Source: an uncultured Paracoccaceae bacterium (GTDB taxonomy: Bacteria; Pseudomonadota; Alphaproteobacteria; Rhodobacterales; Rhodobacteraceae). Taken from it: DNA of 64,000 bases. The notes beneath the pieces were generated by a model. The model was not told the origin of the DNA. It was given only the letters and a program-made list of their open reading frames with translations, and made no database searches. This document shows positions 46,968 through 56,647 of this stretch, in pieces. Every line of letters starts with the position of its first letter. Position 1 is the stretch's first letter. The stretch covers positions 248,001-312,000 of the forward strand of contig CANNFR010000001.1 in NCBI GenBank assembly GCA_947503935.1, in the 5' to 3' direction. The translations under genes and the position numbers were made by a program.

Positions 46968-47938
46968 CCCCGAAGGTTGAACTGCACCTGCATCTGGAAG
47001 GCGCGGCACCACCGGCCTTCATCCGGGGGTTGGCGCGTGAAAAGAGTATCGATATCGCGGGTATTTTTGATGAGGCGGGAAATTACTCCTACAGGGATTT
47101 CTGGCATTTCATCGAGGTCTACGCCGCCGTCTCGTCAACTCTGAAATCGCCCGAAGATTACCGCCGCCTGACGACCGCCGTTCTTGAGGAAAGCGCGGCC
47201 TCCGGCGTGGTTTACACCGAGATGTTCCTGTCGCCCGAATTCTGTGGCGAAAACGATGTCGGGGCCTGGGCGGAATATCTGCATGCCATGCGCGAGGCGG
47301 CAGATCAGGCGGAACGCGACATGGGGGTTGTGACGCGCGGCATCGTGACCTGCATCCGCCATCTTGGGCCGGATCGCGCCAAGGGCGCGGTGCGATGTGC
47401 CGCGGAAACGGCCGGAAAGTTCATCACGGGCTTCGGCATTGCGGGGGACGAGCGGGCAGGCAAGCTGGCCGATTTCGTCTGGTCTTTCGATTGCGCGCGC
47501 GAGGCGGGCCTGGGGCTGACGGCGCATGCGGGCGAATGGAATGGCCCGCAGGAGGTGCGCGACGCGCTGGCCTTGGGCGTCAGCCGCGTGGGGCACGGGG
47601 TGCGTGCCATTGAGGACCCGGGATTGGTCGATGAATTGGCCGAACGCGGCACGGTGTTGGAGGTTTGCCCGGGCTCGAACGTCGCTTTGGGGGTTTATCC
47701 AAGCTGGCAGGCCCATCCGATTGCAAAGCTCCATGACCGCGGTGTGAAGGTGACCGTCTCAACCGATGACCCGCCGTTTTTCCACACCACGATGGCGCAT
47801 GAGTTCGACCGCCTGGCCGAGACTTTCGATTGGGACGAGGGCGTCTTCGCCACGTTGAACCAGACTGCCATCGAGGCGGCATTCTGCGATGCGGCGACCC
47901 GCGATACGATTTTGAAGAAACTGGAGGCCCCGGCATGA
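46964..47938 (+). CDS. add: adenosine deaminase
   Basis: TIM-barrel metallohydrolase deaminating adenosine to inosine, 324 residues. Metal and catalytic residues: [10 protein letters not shown] (HxH), TAHAGEWNG (His, Glu nearby), [11 protein letters not shown], and STDDPPFF with the late Asp pair. Start codon is GTG 46964 behind GGAGGAG, overlapping the deoB stop. Its stop overlaps upp by ATGA. Confidence 0.96.
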   Translation: MTPKVELHLHLEGAAPPAFIRGLAREKSIDIAGIFDEAGNYSYRDFWHFIEVYAAVSSTLKSPEDYRRLTTAVLEESAASGVVYTEMFLSPEFCGENDVGAWAEYLHAMREAADQAERDMGVVTRGIVTCIRHLGPDRAKGAVRCAAETAGKFITGFGIAGDERAGKLADFVWSFDCAREAGLGLTAHAGEWNGPQEVRDALALGVSRVGHGVRAIEDPGLVDELAERGTVLEVCPGSNVALGVYPSWQAHPIAKLHDRGVKVTVSTDDPPFFHTTMAHEFDRLAETFDWDEGVFATLNQTAIEAAFCDAATRDTILKKLEAPA

Positions 47939-48567
47939 CCGAGCACCTGACAATTGTCGATCATCCGCTGGTACAGCACAAACTGACATTGATGCGCGAG
48001 AAGGATACATCCACCGCATCCTTCCGGCAGCTTCTGCGCGAGATCAGCCTGCTTCTGGCCTATGAAGTGACGCGCGAATTGCCGATGACCACCAAGCGCA
48101 TCGAGACGCCTCTGCGCGAGATGGACGCGCCCGTGATCGAGGGTAAGAAGCTGGCGCTGGTGTCGATCCTGCGGGCGGGCAATGGGCTGTTGGACGGTAT
48201 CCTGGAGCTTATCCCGGCCGCGCGTGTGGGCTTTGTCGGCCTTTACCGCGACCACGAGACACTGCAACCGGTGCAGTATTACTTCAAGGTGCCGACCCAG
48301 CTGGAAGACCGCGTGGTGATCGTGGTTGACCCGATGCTGGCCACCGGCAACTCCTCGGCCGCGGCGGTGGACCTGCTGAAAGAGGCCGGTGCCACGAACA
48401 TCCGGTTCCTCTGCCTTTTGGCTGCACCCGAAGGGATCGCCCGGATGAAAGAAGCCCATCCCGACGTGCCCATTGTGACTGCGGCGGTGGACGAAAAGCT
48501 GAACGAGCTGGGCTATATCGTGCCGGGATTGGGCGATGCGGGTGATAGAATGTTTGGGACGAAGTAA
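47935..48567 (+). CDS. upp: uracil phosphoribosyltransferase
   Basis: Makes UMP from uracil and PRPP; 210 residues. The PRPP loop is [19 protein letters not shown] and the uracil-binding end is [31 protein letters not shown] (split over the last 32 residues). ATG 47935 overlaps the add stop. Last gene of the salvage operon, so pyrimidine bases released upstream can be reused. The longer frame from 47830 overlaps add and is not supported. Confidence 0.97.
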   Translation: MTEHLTIVDHPLVQHKLTLMREKDTSTASFRQLLREISLLLAYEVTRELPMTTKRIETPLREMDAPVIEGKKLALVSILRAGNGLLDGILELIPAARVGFVGLYRDHETLQPVQYYFKVPTQLEDRVVIVVDPMLATGNSSAAAVDLLKEAGATNIRFLCLLAAPEGIARMKEAHPDVPIVTAAVDEKLNELGYIVPGLGDAGDRMFGTK

Positions 48568-48619
48568 GCGGATGTCGGCTGCGCGGGACGAAGCTGACGT
48601 TCGCGATGCTCCAATGCCT

Positions 48620-49135
48620 CTAGCTGTAATCGATGCGAAGGACCTTGCCTTCGTGCAGGGCATTCAGCGAGTTCACGAGGATTGCAGTTGCGGACATCCA
48701 GTATCGTCTACGCGCGCCCGCAGCATCTTTTGCCTTTTCTGGCAAACAAAGGCTTAGCTCGTTGCATCTATCCATGATCTGCTTGTCGCCCAATGTTACG
48801 GTCACATTGTGCGCGAATTTGTTCCTTATGTTGCGAAGTAATTCGAGTTCTCGACGCCATTCCTCCGGGATAACACCGATTGCGTGAGCGGCCGCAATCT
48901 TCGCTGAAAAGGTGCCTAAAGGCGCATTGAACCCATCGAGTAGCTTATCCGTCGACTTCCCTTGAACAAGGCGAGCGCGAAGCAACTCGGTCAATGCGTC
49001 TTCCAGCATTGAAACTGTCACCAGTACTGCGCCCCTATCACTTTCCTTCGACAAGACTTCCATGTAGCGTAGATGGCCCATCAGGTGTGGAGTCTCCCTA
49101 TCCATCATCTCTAGGTATTCTTGAGTGTATTCCAT
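48620..49135 (-). CDS. MtlR-family protein
   Basis: A 171-residue protein of the MtlR family (named for the mannitol repressor of E. coli). The conserved block is SDRGAVLVTVSMLEDALTELL then LLDGFNAPLGTFSAKIAAAHAIG and ELLRNIRNKFAHN (residues 31-115, split). Members often appear as single genes in accessory positions, so mannitol control cannot be assumed. The region is lower in GC than its neighbours, and there is no mannitol operon here. Confidence 0.85.
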   Translation of the reverse strand: MEYTQEYLEMMDRETPHLMGHLRYMEVLSKESDRGAVLVTVSMLEDALTELLRARLVQGKSTDKLLDGFNAPLGTFSAKIAAAHAIGVIPEEWRRELELLRNIRNKFAHNVTVTLGDKQIMDRCNELSLCLPEKAKDAAGARRRYWMSATAILVNSLNALHEGKVLRIDYS

Positions 49136-49360
49136 TGCTCACCCGCCCTGTTTGTCGACTGATCTGTCATGATTTAGTTTTGGTTTCTAGAAGTCCGGTT
49201 TCGACATGATCGCGAAGCTCATCTTTCTCTGGGTAGTTTTGTAGTTCTTCTTTCCAAAACGTCATTCGATGCGCTGTAAGCGATCCCTTTGCACCCGTCC
49301 CATGCTATGCTGCATCCGACACTATGGGCTCTGTCCAGACGTTACTCGGGCGGACAAATT

Positions 49361-50374
49361 TTACTCCCCGCAGATGCCTTGCAAGCTGACCCAATCGGCG
49401 TCTGACAGGAGCGGCTGGCGGGTGCCGCGCATGGGGTCGGCTTCGATGAGTGAGAGGGTGCTTTCGCCGGTGATGTCGAGCGCGTAGGCGTAAGGTGTCG
49501 TGGGGACTTTGCGGTCTTCAAACTGGGCCAGCAAGGCGTCGGCCGGGACGGGCAGGGGGGGTGCTGTCAGCAGGTGCTCGGCATAATCCGCCAAAGCCTC
49601 CGGCGGGACGGACCCGGTGGTCAAGAGCTTGAACGTCGCGCGCAGGCCCGCATGGCGCAGCAGATTGGCCATCGGGTCGCCGGCATCCCGGCGAACGACC
49701 TCGGCCAGGACGTAGCCTGCGATCACTTCGGGTGTCTCATAATCCTCGACCAGAGCGCGGTTCGCTAGGATCAGCCCACCCGGCAGATGCTGGGAGGCGC
49801 GCACGCCGTCAGGGACGATGAGAACCTCGCCGCCATCTGGCCCCAGCAGACGTGCGGACAGAAGGCTTAGCGCCTCGGCACCCCGTGCCGTGCGGCAGGG
49901 TTGGCCCGAGATACGGGTGATCTGCGTCAGCAAGGCCGTTCCGACATCGTCGCGCGTGGCGGACGGTACGATCGAAACGGTATGGCGCAGCAAGGCCTGC
50001 GGCATCCAGAAGATCAGCAGGGCCAGGACCGCCGCCAGGCTTGAATAGAGCAACCAGATCCTGAGGCGCCCGGGCTGCGGCCTGCGGCGGGCGATGAGGG
50101 TGCGGACCTTTTCGATGGCCGCGACCATCGTCTCATCCTCGATCTCAAGCGTTTCGGTGCCCTGATCGTCGGGCGCGAAGAGGGCGGGCGCCTCGCCCGG
50201 GTTCAGGCGTTCGACAGCGGCCAGAGACCAATGCGCCAGCGCGGTGTTGTTCTTGTTCGAGATGACCAGCGAGGCGTCACCGAACGACACGACAACGTCG
50301 CGCCGCTGGGCCTTGGCGGCCTCGCGCCAGACACCTCCGCTTTCGAGGCGGGCATATTCATGAAGGGCCGTCAT
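49361..50374 (-). CDS. conserved membrane protein (Rhodobacterales-type)
   Basis: Not recognised by function. A 337-residue protein with a PH-like N-terminal part (residues 1-75: VVVSFGDASLVISNKNNTALAHWSLAAVERL split), one membrane helix near 105-125 (IWLLYSSLAAVLALLIFWMP) and a soluble C-terminal region with helix pairs such as EVIAGYVLAEVVRRDAGDPM, which recalls an M48-peptidase helix but lacks the HExxH zinc site. It could be an inactive peptidase-like protein. No operon partner; spacer 49136-49360 holds nothing I can support. Confidence 0.7.
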   Translation of the reverse strand: MTALHEYARLESGGVWREAAKAQRRDVVVSFGDASLVISNKNNTALAHWSLAAVERLNPGEAPALFAPDDQGTETLEIEDETMVAAIEKVRTLIARRRPQPGRLRIWLLYSSLAAVLALLIFWMPQALLRHTVSIVPSATRDDVGTALLTQITRISGQPCRTARGAEALSLLSARLLGPDGGEVLIVPDGVRASQHLPGGLILANRALVEDYETPEVIAGYVLAEVVRRDAGDPMANLLRHAGLRATFKLLTTGSVPPEALADYAEHLLTAPPLPVPADALLAQFEDRKVPTTPYAYALDITGESTLSLIEADPMRGTRQPLLSDADWVSLQGICGE

Positions 50375-50511
50375 ATGGGCCTTGGGCCTGCTCTTGCCTC
50401 TGATTTAGGCGATAGGATAGCGGGTTGATGGGCATGCGTCCATCTGTGCGATGCGCCACTCCTCGTGCGCCTTGCGGCTTCTCGTCGTGGGCTGCGCCCG
50501 GTGGGTGCGTT

Positions 50512-52143
50512 TCAGATGCTTTTGGCTTGCTTTCTAAGCTCGAACTTCTGGATCTTGCCGGTGGAGGTTTTGGGCAAATCCTGAAACACGATCTTCTTCG
50601 GCGTCTTGAAGCCTGCGAGCCTGGTGCGGGCGAAGGCGATCAGATCGTCCTCGGTCGCGACCGCGCCGTCCTTCAGTTCAACGAAAGCGCAGGGCACCTC
50701 GCCCCATTTGTCGTCCGGTTTGGCGACCACCGCGCAGAGCATCACGGCGGGGTGGTGCATCAACGCGCCCTCGACCTCAACCGACGACACGTTTTCGCCA
50801 CCCGAGATGATGATGTCCTTCGCGCGGTCGGTGATCTTGATGTAGCCGTCAGGGTGCTGGAACGCCACGTCGCCCGAGCGGAACCAGCCGCCATCGAAGG
50901 CCTCCTCAGTAGCTTTCGGATTGCGGTAATAGCCTTTCATCACCGCATTGCCGCGGATCATGATCTCGCCCTGGCTTTCGCCATCCCACGGCACAGATGC
51001 CAGCGTTTCGGGCGCGCGGACCGAGATATCCTCCATCATCGGCATCAGCACCCCGGTGCGCGCCTTGATCGCGGATTTCTCGTCCTCCGGCAGATCGCCC
51101 CAATCGGCCTCGTTCCAGAGGCATTCGGTCACGTGGCCGTATGTTTCGGTCAGGCCATAGACCTGCGTGACGTTGAAGCCCAGCTTTTCGATGGCCTGGA
51201 GGGTCGCGGCGGGCGGCGGGGCGCCGGCGGTGAAGACCTGAACGATATGGTCGAAATCGCGGCGTTCCTCCGGCTTGGCATTGATGATGGCGTTCAGAAC
51301 GATGGGCGCGCCGCCGAAATGGGTGACGCCCTCATCGGCGATGGCGCCGTAGATCACGTCGGCGCGGACATCACGGCAGCAGATCACCGTGCCCCCCAGA
51401 AGCGGCATCATCCAGGTGTGGTTCCAGCCGTTGCAATGAAAGAGTGGCACAATGGCCAGGAACCGGGGATAGAGCGTCATCTGCCAGGTGATGACCGTGC
51501 CCATCGTCATGAGATAGGCGCCGCGATGGTGGTAGACCACGCCCTTTGGCCGCCCCGTGGTGCCCGAGGTGTAGTTCAGCGCCAGGCTCTCCCATTCATC
51601 TTCGGGCATCAGCCAGGCGAAATCGGGGTCGCCGGCGGCCAGCAGGTCTTCGTATTCGGTATAGTCGCTTTCGGCGGGCACGCCAGCGACCGGGTCAGCA
51701 ACCTCGATGACGATCGGTGGGGCGCCCGTCATCTGCTCGATCGCCTCGGCCACCAGAGGCAGAAATTGCGGGTCGACCAGAACGGCCTTCGCCTGTCCGT
51801 GATCGAAGATATAGGCCACCGTATCGACATCAAGGCGCGTGTTGATCGTGTTCAGCACTGCGCCTGAGGCGGGTACACCGAAATGCGCCTCGGCCTGGGC
51901 GGGGATGTTGGGCAGAAGGGTTGCCACCACGTCGCCCGGTTTGATGCCGAGGCGGACGAGGCCCGAGGCCAGGCGGCTGACCCGGGCATGGTATTGGGCG
52001 TAGGTGTATCGGCGCGGCCCGTAGACCAGCGCCTCGCGGTGCGGGAACACCTGCTTGGCGCGGTTCAGATGCGACAACGGGGTCAGCGGCACGAAATTCG
52101 CGCGGGTCTTCTGCAATCCGGTCTCGTCGGCCAACCAGCCCAT
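50512..52143 (-). CDS. AMP-dependent fatty/aryl acyl-CoA ligase
   Basis: AMP-forming synthetase of 543 residues that activates a carboxylic acid to its CoA ester. Motifs: P-loop NYTSGTTGRPKGVVYHHRG, YGLTETYGHVTE, the GDVAFQHPDGYIKITDRAKDIIISGGENVSSVE region, and the C-terminal catalytic Lys in LPKTSTGKIQKFEL. The sequence is of the acyl-activating group that in roseobacters includes methylmercaptopropionate-CoA ligases, but specificity cannot be told. Single gene in this context. Confidence 0.92.
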   Translation of the reverse strand: MGWLADETGLQKTRANFVPLTPLSHLNRAKQVFPHREALVYGPRRYTYAQYHARVSRLASGLVRLGIKPGDVVATLLPNIPAQAEAHFGVPASGAVLNTINTRLDVDTVAYIFDHGQAKAVLVDPQFLPLVAEAIEQMTGAPPIVIEVADPVAGVPAESDYTEYEDLLAAGDPDFAWLMPEDEWESLALNYTSGTTGRPKGVVYHHRGAYLMTMGTVITWQMTLYPRFLAIVPLFHCNGWNHTWMMPLLGGTVICCRDVRADVIYGAIADEGVTHFGGAPIVLNAIINAKPEERRDFDHIVQVFTAGAPPPAATLQAIEKLGFNVTQVYGLTETYGHVTECLWNEADWGDLPEDEKSAIKARTGVLMPMMEDISVRAPETLASVPWDGESQGEIMIRGNAVMKGYYRNPKATEEAFDGGWFRSGDVAFQHPDGYIKITDRAKDIIISGGENVSSVEVEGALMHHPAVMLCAVVAKPDDKWGEVPCAFVELKDGAVATEDDLIAFARTRLAGFKTPKKIVFQDLPKTSTGKIQKFELRKQAKSI

Positions 52144-52258
52144 ATCTCATCCTCCCTGCTGCGTTTTCTTTACGCCTTGACCGATACTATGCAGGGAAGC
52201 TGCGTATCTCCAAAGGGAAAGGAGTGGACCCGCCGTGATGGCGGGGTAGGGTGGCGCC

Positions 52259-52906
52259 ATGATCATCTCGCGCAAACGGCGGTTCATCTTCGTGCATATC
52301 CCGAAGACCGGGGGCACGTCGCTGTCCTTGGCTTATGAGGCGCGGGCGGCGGCGGATGACATTCTGATCGGCGACACGCCGAAGGCGCGGGCGCGGGCAC
52401 GGCGGCTGAAAGATGCAAAGACAGCTGGCCGGTTGTGGAAGCATTCGACGCTGGCCGACATTCGGGGCCTGGTGACCGATAGCGAGGTGTCGAGCTTCTT
52501 CGTGCTGACCCTCGTGCGCAACCCTTGGGAGCGAATGCTGAGCTACTGGGCGTGGCTGCGTCATCAAAGCTTTGCCCACCCGGCCGTTCTCTTGGCGAAG
52601 GGACTGCCGTTTGACGCCTTTCTGCGCCATCCCAAAATGCAGGCCAGTCTGCGTGCCAGCCCCTATGGCAGCTATGTCGCCGGTATTGATGGAGCCGAGC
52701 GGTGCGATCTTTTCGTTCGGCTTGAGCACCTGGCCGAGGACTTGACGCCGTTTGAAAAATATCTGGGTTTTGCGCTGGGCCCGCTGCCGCATGAGAATGC
52801 CTCGGACCGGCCTGCTGATTGGCGTGCGGCCTATGATGACGATCTGGCCGCACTGGTGGCCGACCTTGCAGCGGATGACATTGCAAAGTTCGGCTATCAC
52901 TTTTGA
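52259..52906 (+). CDS. sulfotransferase-family protein
   Basis: A 215-residue PAPS-dependent sulfotransferase-like protein. The 5'-phosphosulfate loop is FVHIPKTGGTS (residues 11-21) and the 3'-phosphate region is LVRNPWERMLSYW (near 85-98); these match the family that sulfates carbohydrates. No signal peptide or membrane segment, so it acts in the cytosol. ATG 52259 begins the fold at once. Acceptor unknown; no neighbouring sugar genes. Confidence 0.88.
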   Translation: MIISRKRRFIFVHIPKTGGTSLSLAYEARAAADDILIGDTPKARARARRLKDAKTAGRLWKHSTLADIRGLVTDSEVSSFFVLTLVRNPWERMLSYWAWLRHQSFAHPAVLLAKGLPFDAFLRHPKMQASLRASPYGSYVAGIDGAERCDLFVRLEHLAEDLTPFEKYLGFALGPLPHENASDRPADWRAAYDDDLAALVADLAADDIAKFGYHF

Positions 52907-53133
52907 GTGTTGATTCGCAGAATTTCCGATAAATATCTGTAAAATAATACAAATCTTGATCTTGGTAAGCGTCTGATTAATTCGGGTGCCGGTCCGCGTC
53001 CAAACGCGGCGTGCTGGCCGAGATTGATGCCCAAGCGGAAAATCTGCCGCAAATCGGCCCGGTTTCCGGCCAGAAGACCGCCCAGTGATGAACCGATGCT
53101 GGATCTTAGTTGATCCAAAGCCAGGAGGCCCAG

Positions 53134-53757
53134 ATGAAAGCCCAGTTCAATCTGTCAGATCGCTATGCTGCCGCGGCCGCATTGCGTGCGTCCATGCCGA
53201 ACCGCCGCGGGATCGCCGCGGGGACCCGTGTCGAGACCTGGGATGGCTGGAAGCGGGTCGAGACCCTGACAGAAGGCGACATGGTCTATGTGCGCGACGG
53301 TGGAATGCGCCCGATTCTGAGCGTCGATCGGGTGTATTTCCGTGGCCGCAAAAGCCTCGATACGCTCAGCGGATCCGTGCTCGTGCCCTGTGGCGCTTTG
53401 CAGAATTGCACGCCGATGCTGCTTTTGCCGGACCAGCATGTCCTTTTTGAGACGCCAGAGGCGCAGGCGGTCTTGCGGACGCCGTTCACGTTGCTGCCGG
53501 GCCATGCGCTCTGCGGCCATAACGGCATCACTGCGATCCGCCCGCAGGGCCCGTTGGAGGTGGTCACACTGAGGTTCGAGGAAGAGCAGGTGATCTGGGC
53601 CAATACCGGGATCATGATACATTGCCCCCATGATCACGAGGCGGTCGGGCCGTTCCAGTCGTCGAAATATCCGGTCTACGACCGGCAGAGTACGAAGGCT
53701 CTGCTGGGCTTGGTTGATGAGCAGGATGATATCCGCGACAGCCAGCGCGCTGCCTGA
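53134..53757 (+). CDS. Hint-domain protein
   Basis: A 207-residue protein with a Hedgehog/intein-like (Hint) domain: IAAGTRVETWDGWKRVETLTEGDMVYVRDGGMRPI (split over residues 28-62) is the typical first part, with LLLPDQHVLFETPEA and GHNGITAI later. The N-terminal nucleophile Cys or Ser of active Hint domains is not obvious (Ala-Gly-Thr at the start of the domain), so self-splicing is unlikely; such stand-alone members are abundant in Rhodobacterales. AGGAGG precedes ATG 53134. The AT-rich spacer 52907-53133 may hold its promoter. Confidence 0.85.
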   Translation: MKAQFNLSDRYAAAAALRASMPNRRGIAAGTRVETWDGWKRVETLTEGDMVYVRDGGMRPILSVDRVYFRGRKSLDTLSGSVLVPCGALQNCTPMLLLPDQHVLFETPEAQAVLRTPFTLLPGHALCGHNGITAIRPQGPLEVVTLRFEEEQVIWANTGIMIHCPHDHEAVGPFQSSKYPVYDRQSTKALLGLVDEQDDIRDSQRAA

Positions 53758-53777
53758 GGTTTTCAGCCCAAAGGGGA

Positions 53778-53812
53778 GATCATTGCCAGACTATTATGTG
53801 CTGGCAATGATC
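53778..53812. terminator. stem-loop between convergent genes
   Basis: GATCATTGCCAG, an 11-base loop, CTGGCAATGATC: a perfect 12-bp stem between the ends of the Hint gene and the DUF533 gene. The T run is short, so it may be a weak bidirectional terminator. Confidence 0.55.
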
Positions 53813-53838
53813 CCTCAATACCGGGCCTAATCCTGTGA

Positions 53839-54540
53839 TCAAAGCTCGACCAGCGCGTGGGCGTTGGCGTGCAGATGTTCAACCAGACCTGGGTCGAGTT
53901 GCAGGCGGGCGGCCAGCATGGCCAGGTAGCCGCGCTCGGCCGGTGCCTCGGGGTCGACCACCAGAAGCGAAGCTGCGTAGATTTCGGCGGCTTCTTCGGG
54001 GCTTTTGGCCATATCGGCCACGCGGCCCACATCCAGCGGCGCGTCAAGCTCTTCGGCGATCAGGGCTTCCGCCTCAGCGCCCAGACCCAATTCCGGCAGT
54101 TGCGACATGATGCGGCGCCGCTCGGCCGTGGTGACGTGACCGTCGGCCTTGGCGGCCGCGACCATCGCGCGCACAAGACGCAGCGACAGATCCTCGGCCT
54201 CAGCCGCGTTGCTGGGCATGAACGGCGTGCCCTCGGGCGCGGGCAGGGCGGGCACCTCACCGGGGCCGGCCACGGCTTGCTGCGGATTCTTGCCGGCCTG
54301 CCAATCGCTGTAAGCCTTGTACGCCAGACCGCCGACAACCGCGGCGCCACCCATCTTTACGGCGCGCTTGATCATCTTCTTGGGTGACCCCCCGCTCATC
54401 AACAGGCCGACCAGACCGCCTGCCAAAGCCCCTTTTGCAAGCGAAGCATGGTTCGACCCGCCGCCTTGCTGGTTTTGCCCGGCATTGCCACCGCCGGCGT
54501 TCGGGCCAAGGAACTGGTCAAGAAGGGACTTCATCTGCAT
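53839..54540 (-). CDS. DUF533/TerB-like protein
   Basis: A 233-residue protein with an N-terminal Gly/Asn/Gln-rich linker (residues 10-35), a hydrophobic Gly-rich pair of segments (ALAGGLVGLLMSG and GGAAVVGGLAYKAY, about 40-80) and a TerB-like helical domain from 120 to 233 (RLVRAMVAAAKADGHVTTAERRRI and the AKSPEEAAEIYAASLLVVD block). It looks membrane-associated. Function unknown. ATG 54540 has AGGAGAG upstream; the extra codons from 54600 are not supported. Confidence 0.88.
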   Translation of the reverse strand: MQMKSLLDQFLGPNAGGGNAGQNQQGGGSNHASLAKGALAGGLVGLLMSGGSPKKMIKRAVKMGGAAVVGGLAYKAYSDWQAGKNPQQAVAGPGEVPALPAPEGTPFMPSNAAEAEDLSLRLVRAMVAAAKADGHVTTAERRRIMSQLPELGLGAEAEALIAEELDAPLDVGRVADMAKSPEEAAEIYAASLLVVDPEAPAERGYLAMLAARLQLDPGLVEHLHANAHALVEL

Positions 54541-54661
54541 GTCTGGCACTCTCCTGTTGGTTTTCACGGGTAGATATGGCGATGTTTTCGCCCGCTTCAA
54601 GCAAAGGGTGCGACATTGCGCGCAAGGGGCTATTGAAATGCGTCGCGGCGCCCTACATCCA

Positions 54662-54679
54662 TTTCAGAAATTTCTGAAA
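54662..54679. promoter_or_regulatory. 18-bp palindrome, likely GbsR-type operator
   Basis: TTTCAGAAATTTCTGAAA is a perfect palindrome ending 17 bp before the GbsR-like gene start. Its position suits autoregulation and control of the downstream cioAB genes in the same operon. Confidence 0.6.
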
Positions 54680-54696
54680 CTTCAGGATGGGTGAAA

Positions 54697-55251
54697 ATGC
54701 ACCTTTCACAGCTCAGGCAGGATTTCGTGCTTCATTTCGGGGAAATGGGCTCGCGCTGGGGGATTAACCGGACGGTGGGGCAGATCTATGCGGTTCTGTT
54801 TCTGTCTGACGAGCCGCTCTGCGCCGATGAAATCGTGGAGGCGCTGGGCCTGTCGCGGTCGAATATCTCGATGGGGTTGAAAGAGCTGCAATCGTGGAAC
54901 CTGGTGCGGCTGCGGCACAAGCCGGACGACCGGCGCGACTACTTTACCACGCCCGAAGATATGTGGGAGATCGTGCGCACCCTGATCGCCGAGCGCAAGA
55001 AGCGCGAGATCGACCCGACGCTGACCAAACTGCGTGAGTTGGAGATGGCCAAGCCCTCGGCAGATGACGCGCACGCACATGAACGTATCGCCGAGTTGCG
55101 CGCCCTGATCGAGGCGATGACCAACTTCTACGATGAGATGAACCAGCTTGAGACCGAACGCCTGCTGGCGCTTTTGAACATGGGCTCCAAGCTTGGAAAA
55201 TTCGCGCAAGGGGCGGGAAAGATCCTGCCGCTAAGGCGTAAGAAAGGCTGA
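54697..55251 (+). CDS. GbsR-family (MarR-like) transcriptional regulator
   Basis: A 184-residue winged-helix regulator. The DNA-binding region is DEPLCADEIVEALGLSRSNISMGLKELQSWNLVRLRHKPDDRRDYF (split around residues 36-82); the C-terminal helix pair dimerises. The N-terminal FVLHFGEMGSRWGINRTVGQIYA is typical of the GbsR group. ATG 54697 is supported by AGGA 8 bp upstream (GTG 54691 possible). Four bases separate it from cioA, so it probably regulates the oxidase. Confidence 0.88.
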   Translation: MHLSQLRQDFVLHFGEMGSRWGINRTVGQIYAVLFLSDEPLCADEIVEALGLSRSNISMGLKELQSWNLVRLRHKPDDRRDYFTTPEDMWEIVRTLIAERKKREIDPTLTKLRELEMAKPSADDAHAHERIAELRALIEAMTNFYDEMNQLETERLLALLNMGSKLGKFAQGAGKILPLRRKKG

Positions 55252-55255
55252 TACA

Positions 55256-56647
55256 ATGGACACGCTGATCCTGTCACGCATCCAGTTTGGGGCGAATATC
55301 TCGTTCCACATCCTGTTCCCGACGATCACCATCGCTTTGGGCTGGGTGCTGCTGTTTTTCAAGCTGCGGTTCAACGCCACGGGCGATGAGAAATGGATGC
55401 AGGCCTACCGGTTCTGGGTGAAGGTCTTCGCGCTGTCGTTTGCCATGGGCGTGGTCAGCGGCATCACGATGAGCTTTCAGTTCGGTACCAACTGGCCCGG
55501 CTTCATGGAGACGGTGGGCAATATCGCGGGGCCGCTTTTGGCTTACGAAGTGCTGACGGCCTTCTTCCTTGAGGCCGCTTTCCTCGGCATCATGCTGTTC
55601 GGGTTTTCCCGCGTTCCGGGCTGGCTGCACACCACGGCCACCTTCCTTGTGGCCTTCGGCACGACGCTCAGCGCGTTCTGGATTTTGGTGTTGAACAGCT
55701 GGATGCACACCCCCGCGGGCTTTGAGATGCGCGATGGCGTGGCCCATGCGACCGACTGGATGGCGATCATCTTCAACCCCTCGATGCCCTACCGGCTGAC
55801 CCACATGCTGCTGGCCTCGGGTTTGACCGTGGCGTTCCTGATCGCGGGGTTCTCCGCGTTGCGCTGGCTCATGGGTGACAAGGGGGCTGAGGTGCGCGCG
55901 ACGCTGCGCTTCGGTGCCTGGATGGGGGCGGCCCTGATCCCGGTGCAGATCTTCATGGGCGATCTGCACGGTCTGAATACGCTTGAGCATCAGCCCGCCA
56001 AGGTCGCCGCGATGGAAGGCAATTGGGAGACCCGTTCAAACGTGCCGCTCTTGCTGTTCGCGCTGCCGGATGAGGAAACACGCTCGAATAATTTTGAGGT
56101 CGGTATTCCGAACGGGGCCAGCCTGATCCTGAAGCACTCCGCCGATGGCGTCGTGCCGGGGCTGAACGATTTCGTGCTGGAAGACGGCACGGTCAAACAC
56201 CCGCCAGTGGCTCCGGTTTTCTGGAGCTTCCGGGTGATGGTGGGCACCGGCTTGGCGATGCTGGCCCTGTCATGGTCGGCGGTCTTCCTGATGCGCCGTC
56301 AGCGCGGGCCCGAGGGCTTGCCGAAACTCTGGCTCTACGGCTTTGTCGGCATGGCCTTCTCGGGCTGGATCGCCACCCTCGCCGGTTGGTACACGACCGA
56401 GATCGGGCGCCAGCCCTGGCTGGTTAATGGTGTGATGACAACCGCGCAGGCTGTGGCCGATGTGCCGGCCGGCATGGTCGCCTCGACCCTCTTCGCCTAT
56501 CTGGCCGTCTACGCGGCGCTGATTGTGGCCTATATGGGTGTCTTGACCTATCTGGCACGGAAGGCTGCCAGGGGCGAGGGCGTGCCGACACGCGAAGCCC
56601 CCTTGGCGCCTGAAGCCACCGTGCGCGCCCTTCAGCCGGGAGAATGA
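55256..56647 (+). CDS. cioA: cyanide-insensitive quinol oxidase subunit I (CydA/CioA type)
   Basis: Membrane subunit of a bd-type terminal oxidase that passes electrons from ubiquinol to oxygen without pumping protons. About nine helices in 463 residues. Heme-site residues are visible: His18 in NISFHILFP, Glu in YEVLTAFFLEAAFLG, His in YRLTHMLLASG, Met in GITMSFQFGTNW. It lacks the long Q-loop insert of E. coli CydA (522 residues), as do CioA proteins. Start 4 bp after the regulator; its stop overlaps cioB. Confidence 0.93.
   Translation: MDTLILSRIQFGANISFHILFPTITIALGWVLLFFKLRFNATGDEKWMQAYRFWVKVFALSFAMGVVSGITMSFQFGTNWPGFMETVGNIAGPLLAYEVLTAFFLEAAFLGIMLFGFSRVPGWLHTTATFLVAFGTTLSAFWILVLNSWMHTPAGFEMRDGVAHATDWMAIIFNPSMPYRLTHMLLASGLTVAFLIAGFSALRWLMGDKGAEVRATLRFGAWMGAALIPVQIFMGDLHGLNTLEHQPAKVAAMEGNWETRSNVPLLLFALPDEETRSNNFEVGIPNGASLILKHSADGVVPGLNDFVLEDGTVKHPPVAPVFWSFRVMVGTGLAMLALSWSAVFLMRRQRGPEGLPKLWLYGFVGMAFSGWIATLAGWYTTEIGRQPWLVNGVMTTAQAVADVPAGMVASTLFAYLAVYAALIVAYMGVLTYLARKAARGEGVPTREAPLAPEATVRALQPGE

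Noticed and set aside
50425-51867. 480-codon plus-strand frame
   Set aside because: Antisense shadow of the acyl-CoA ligase.
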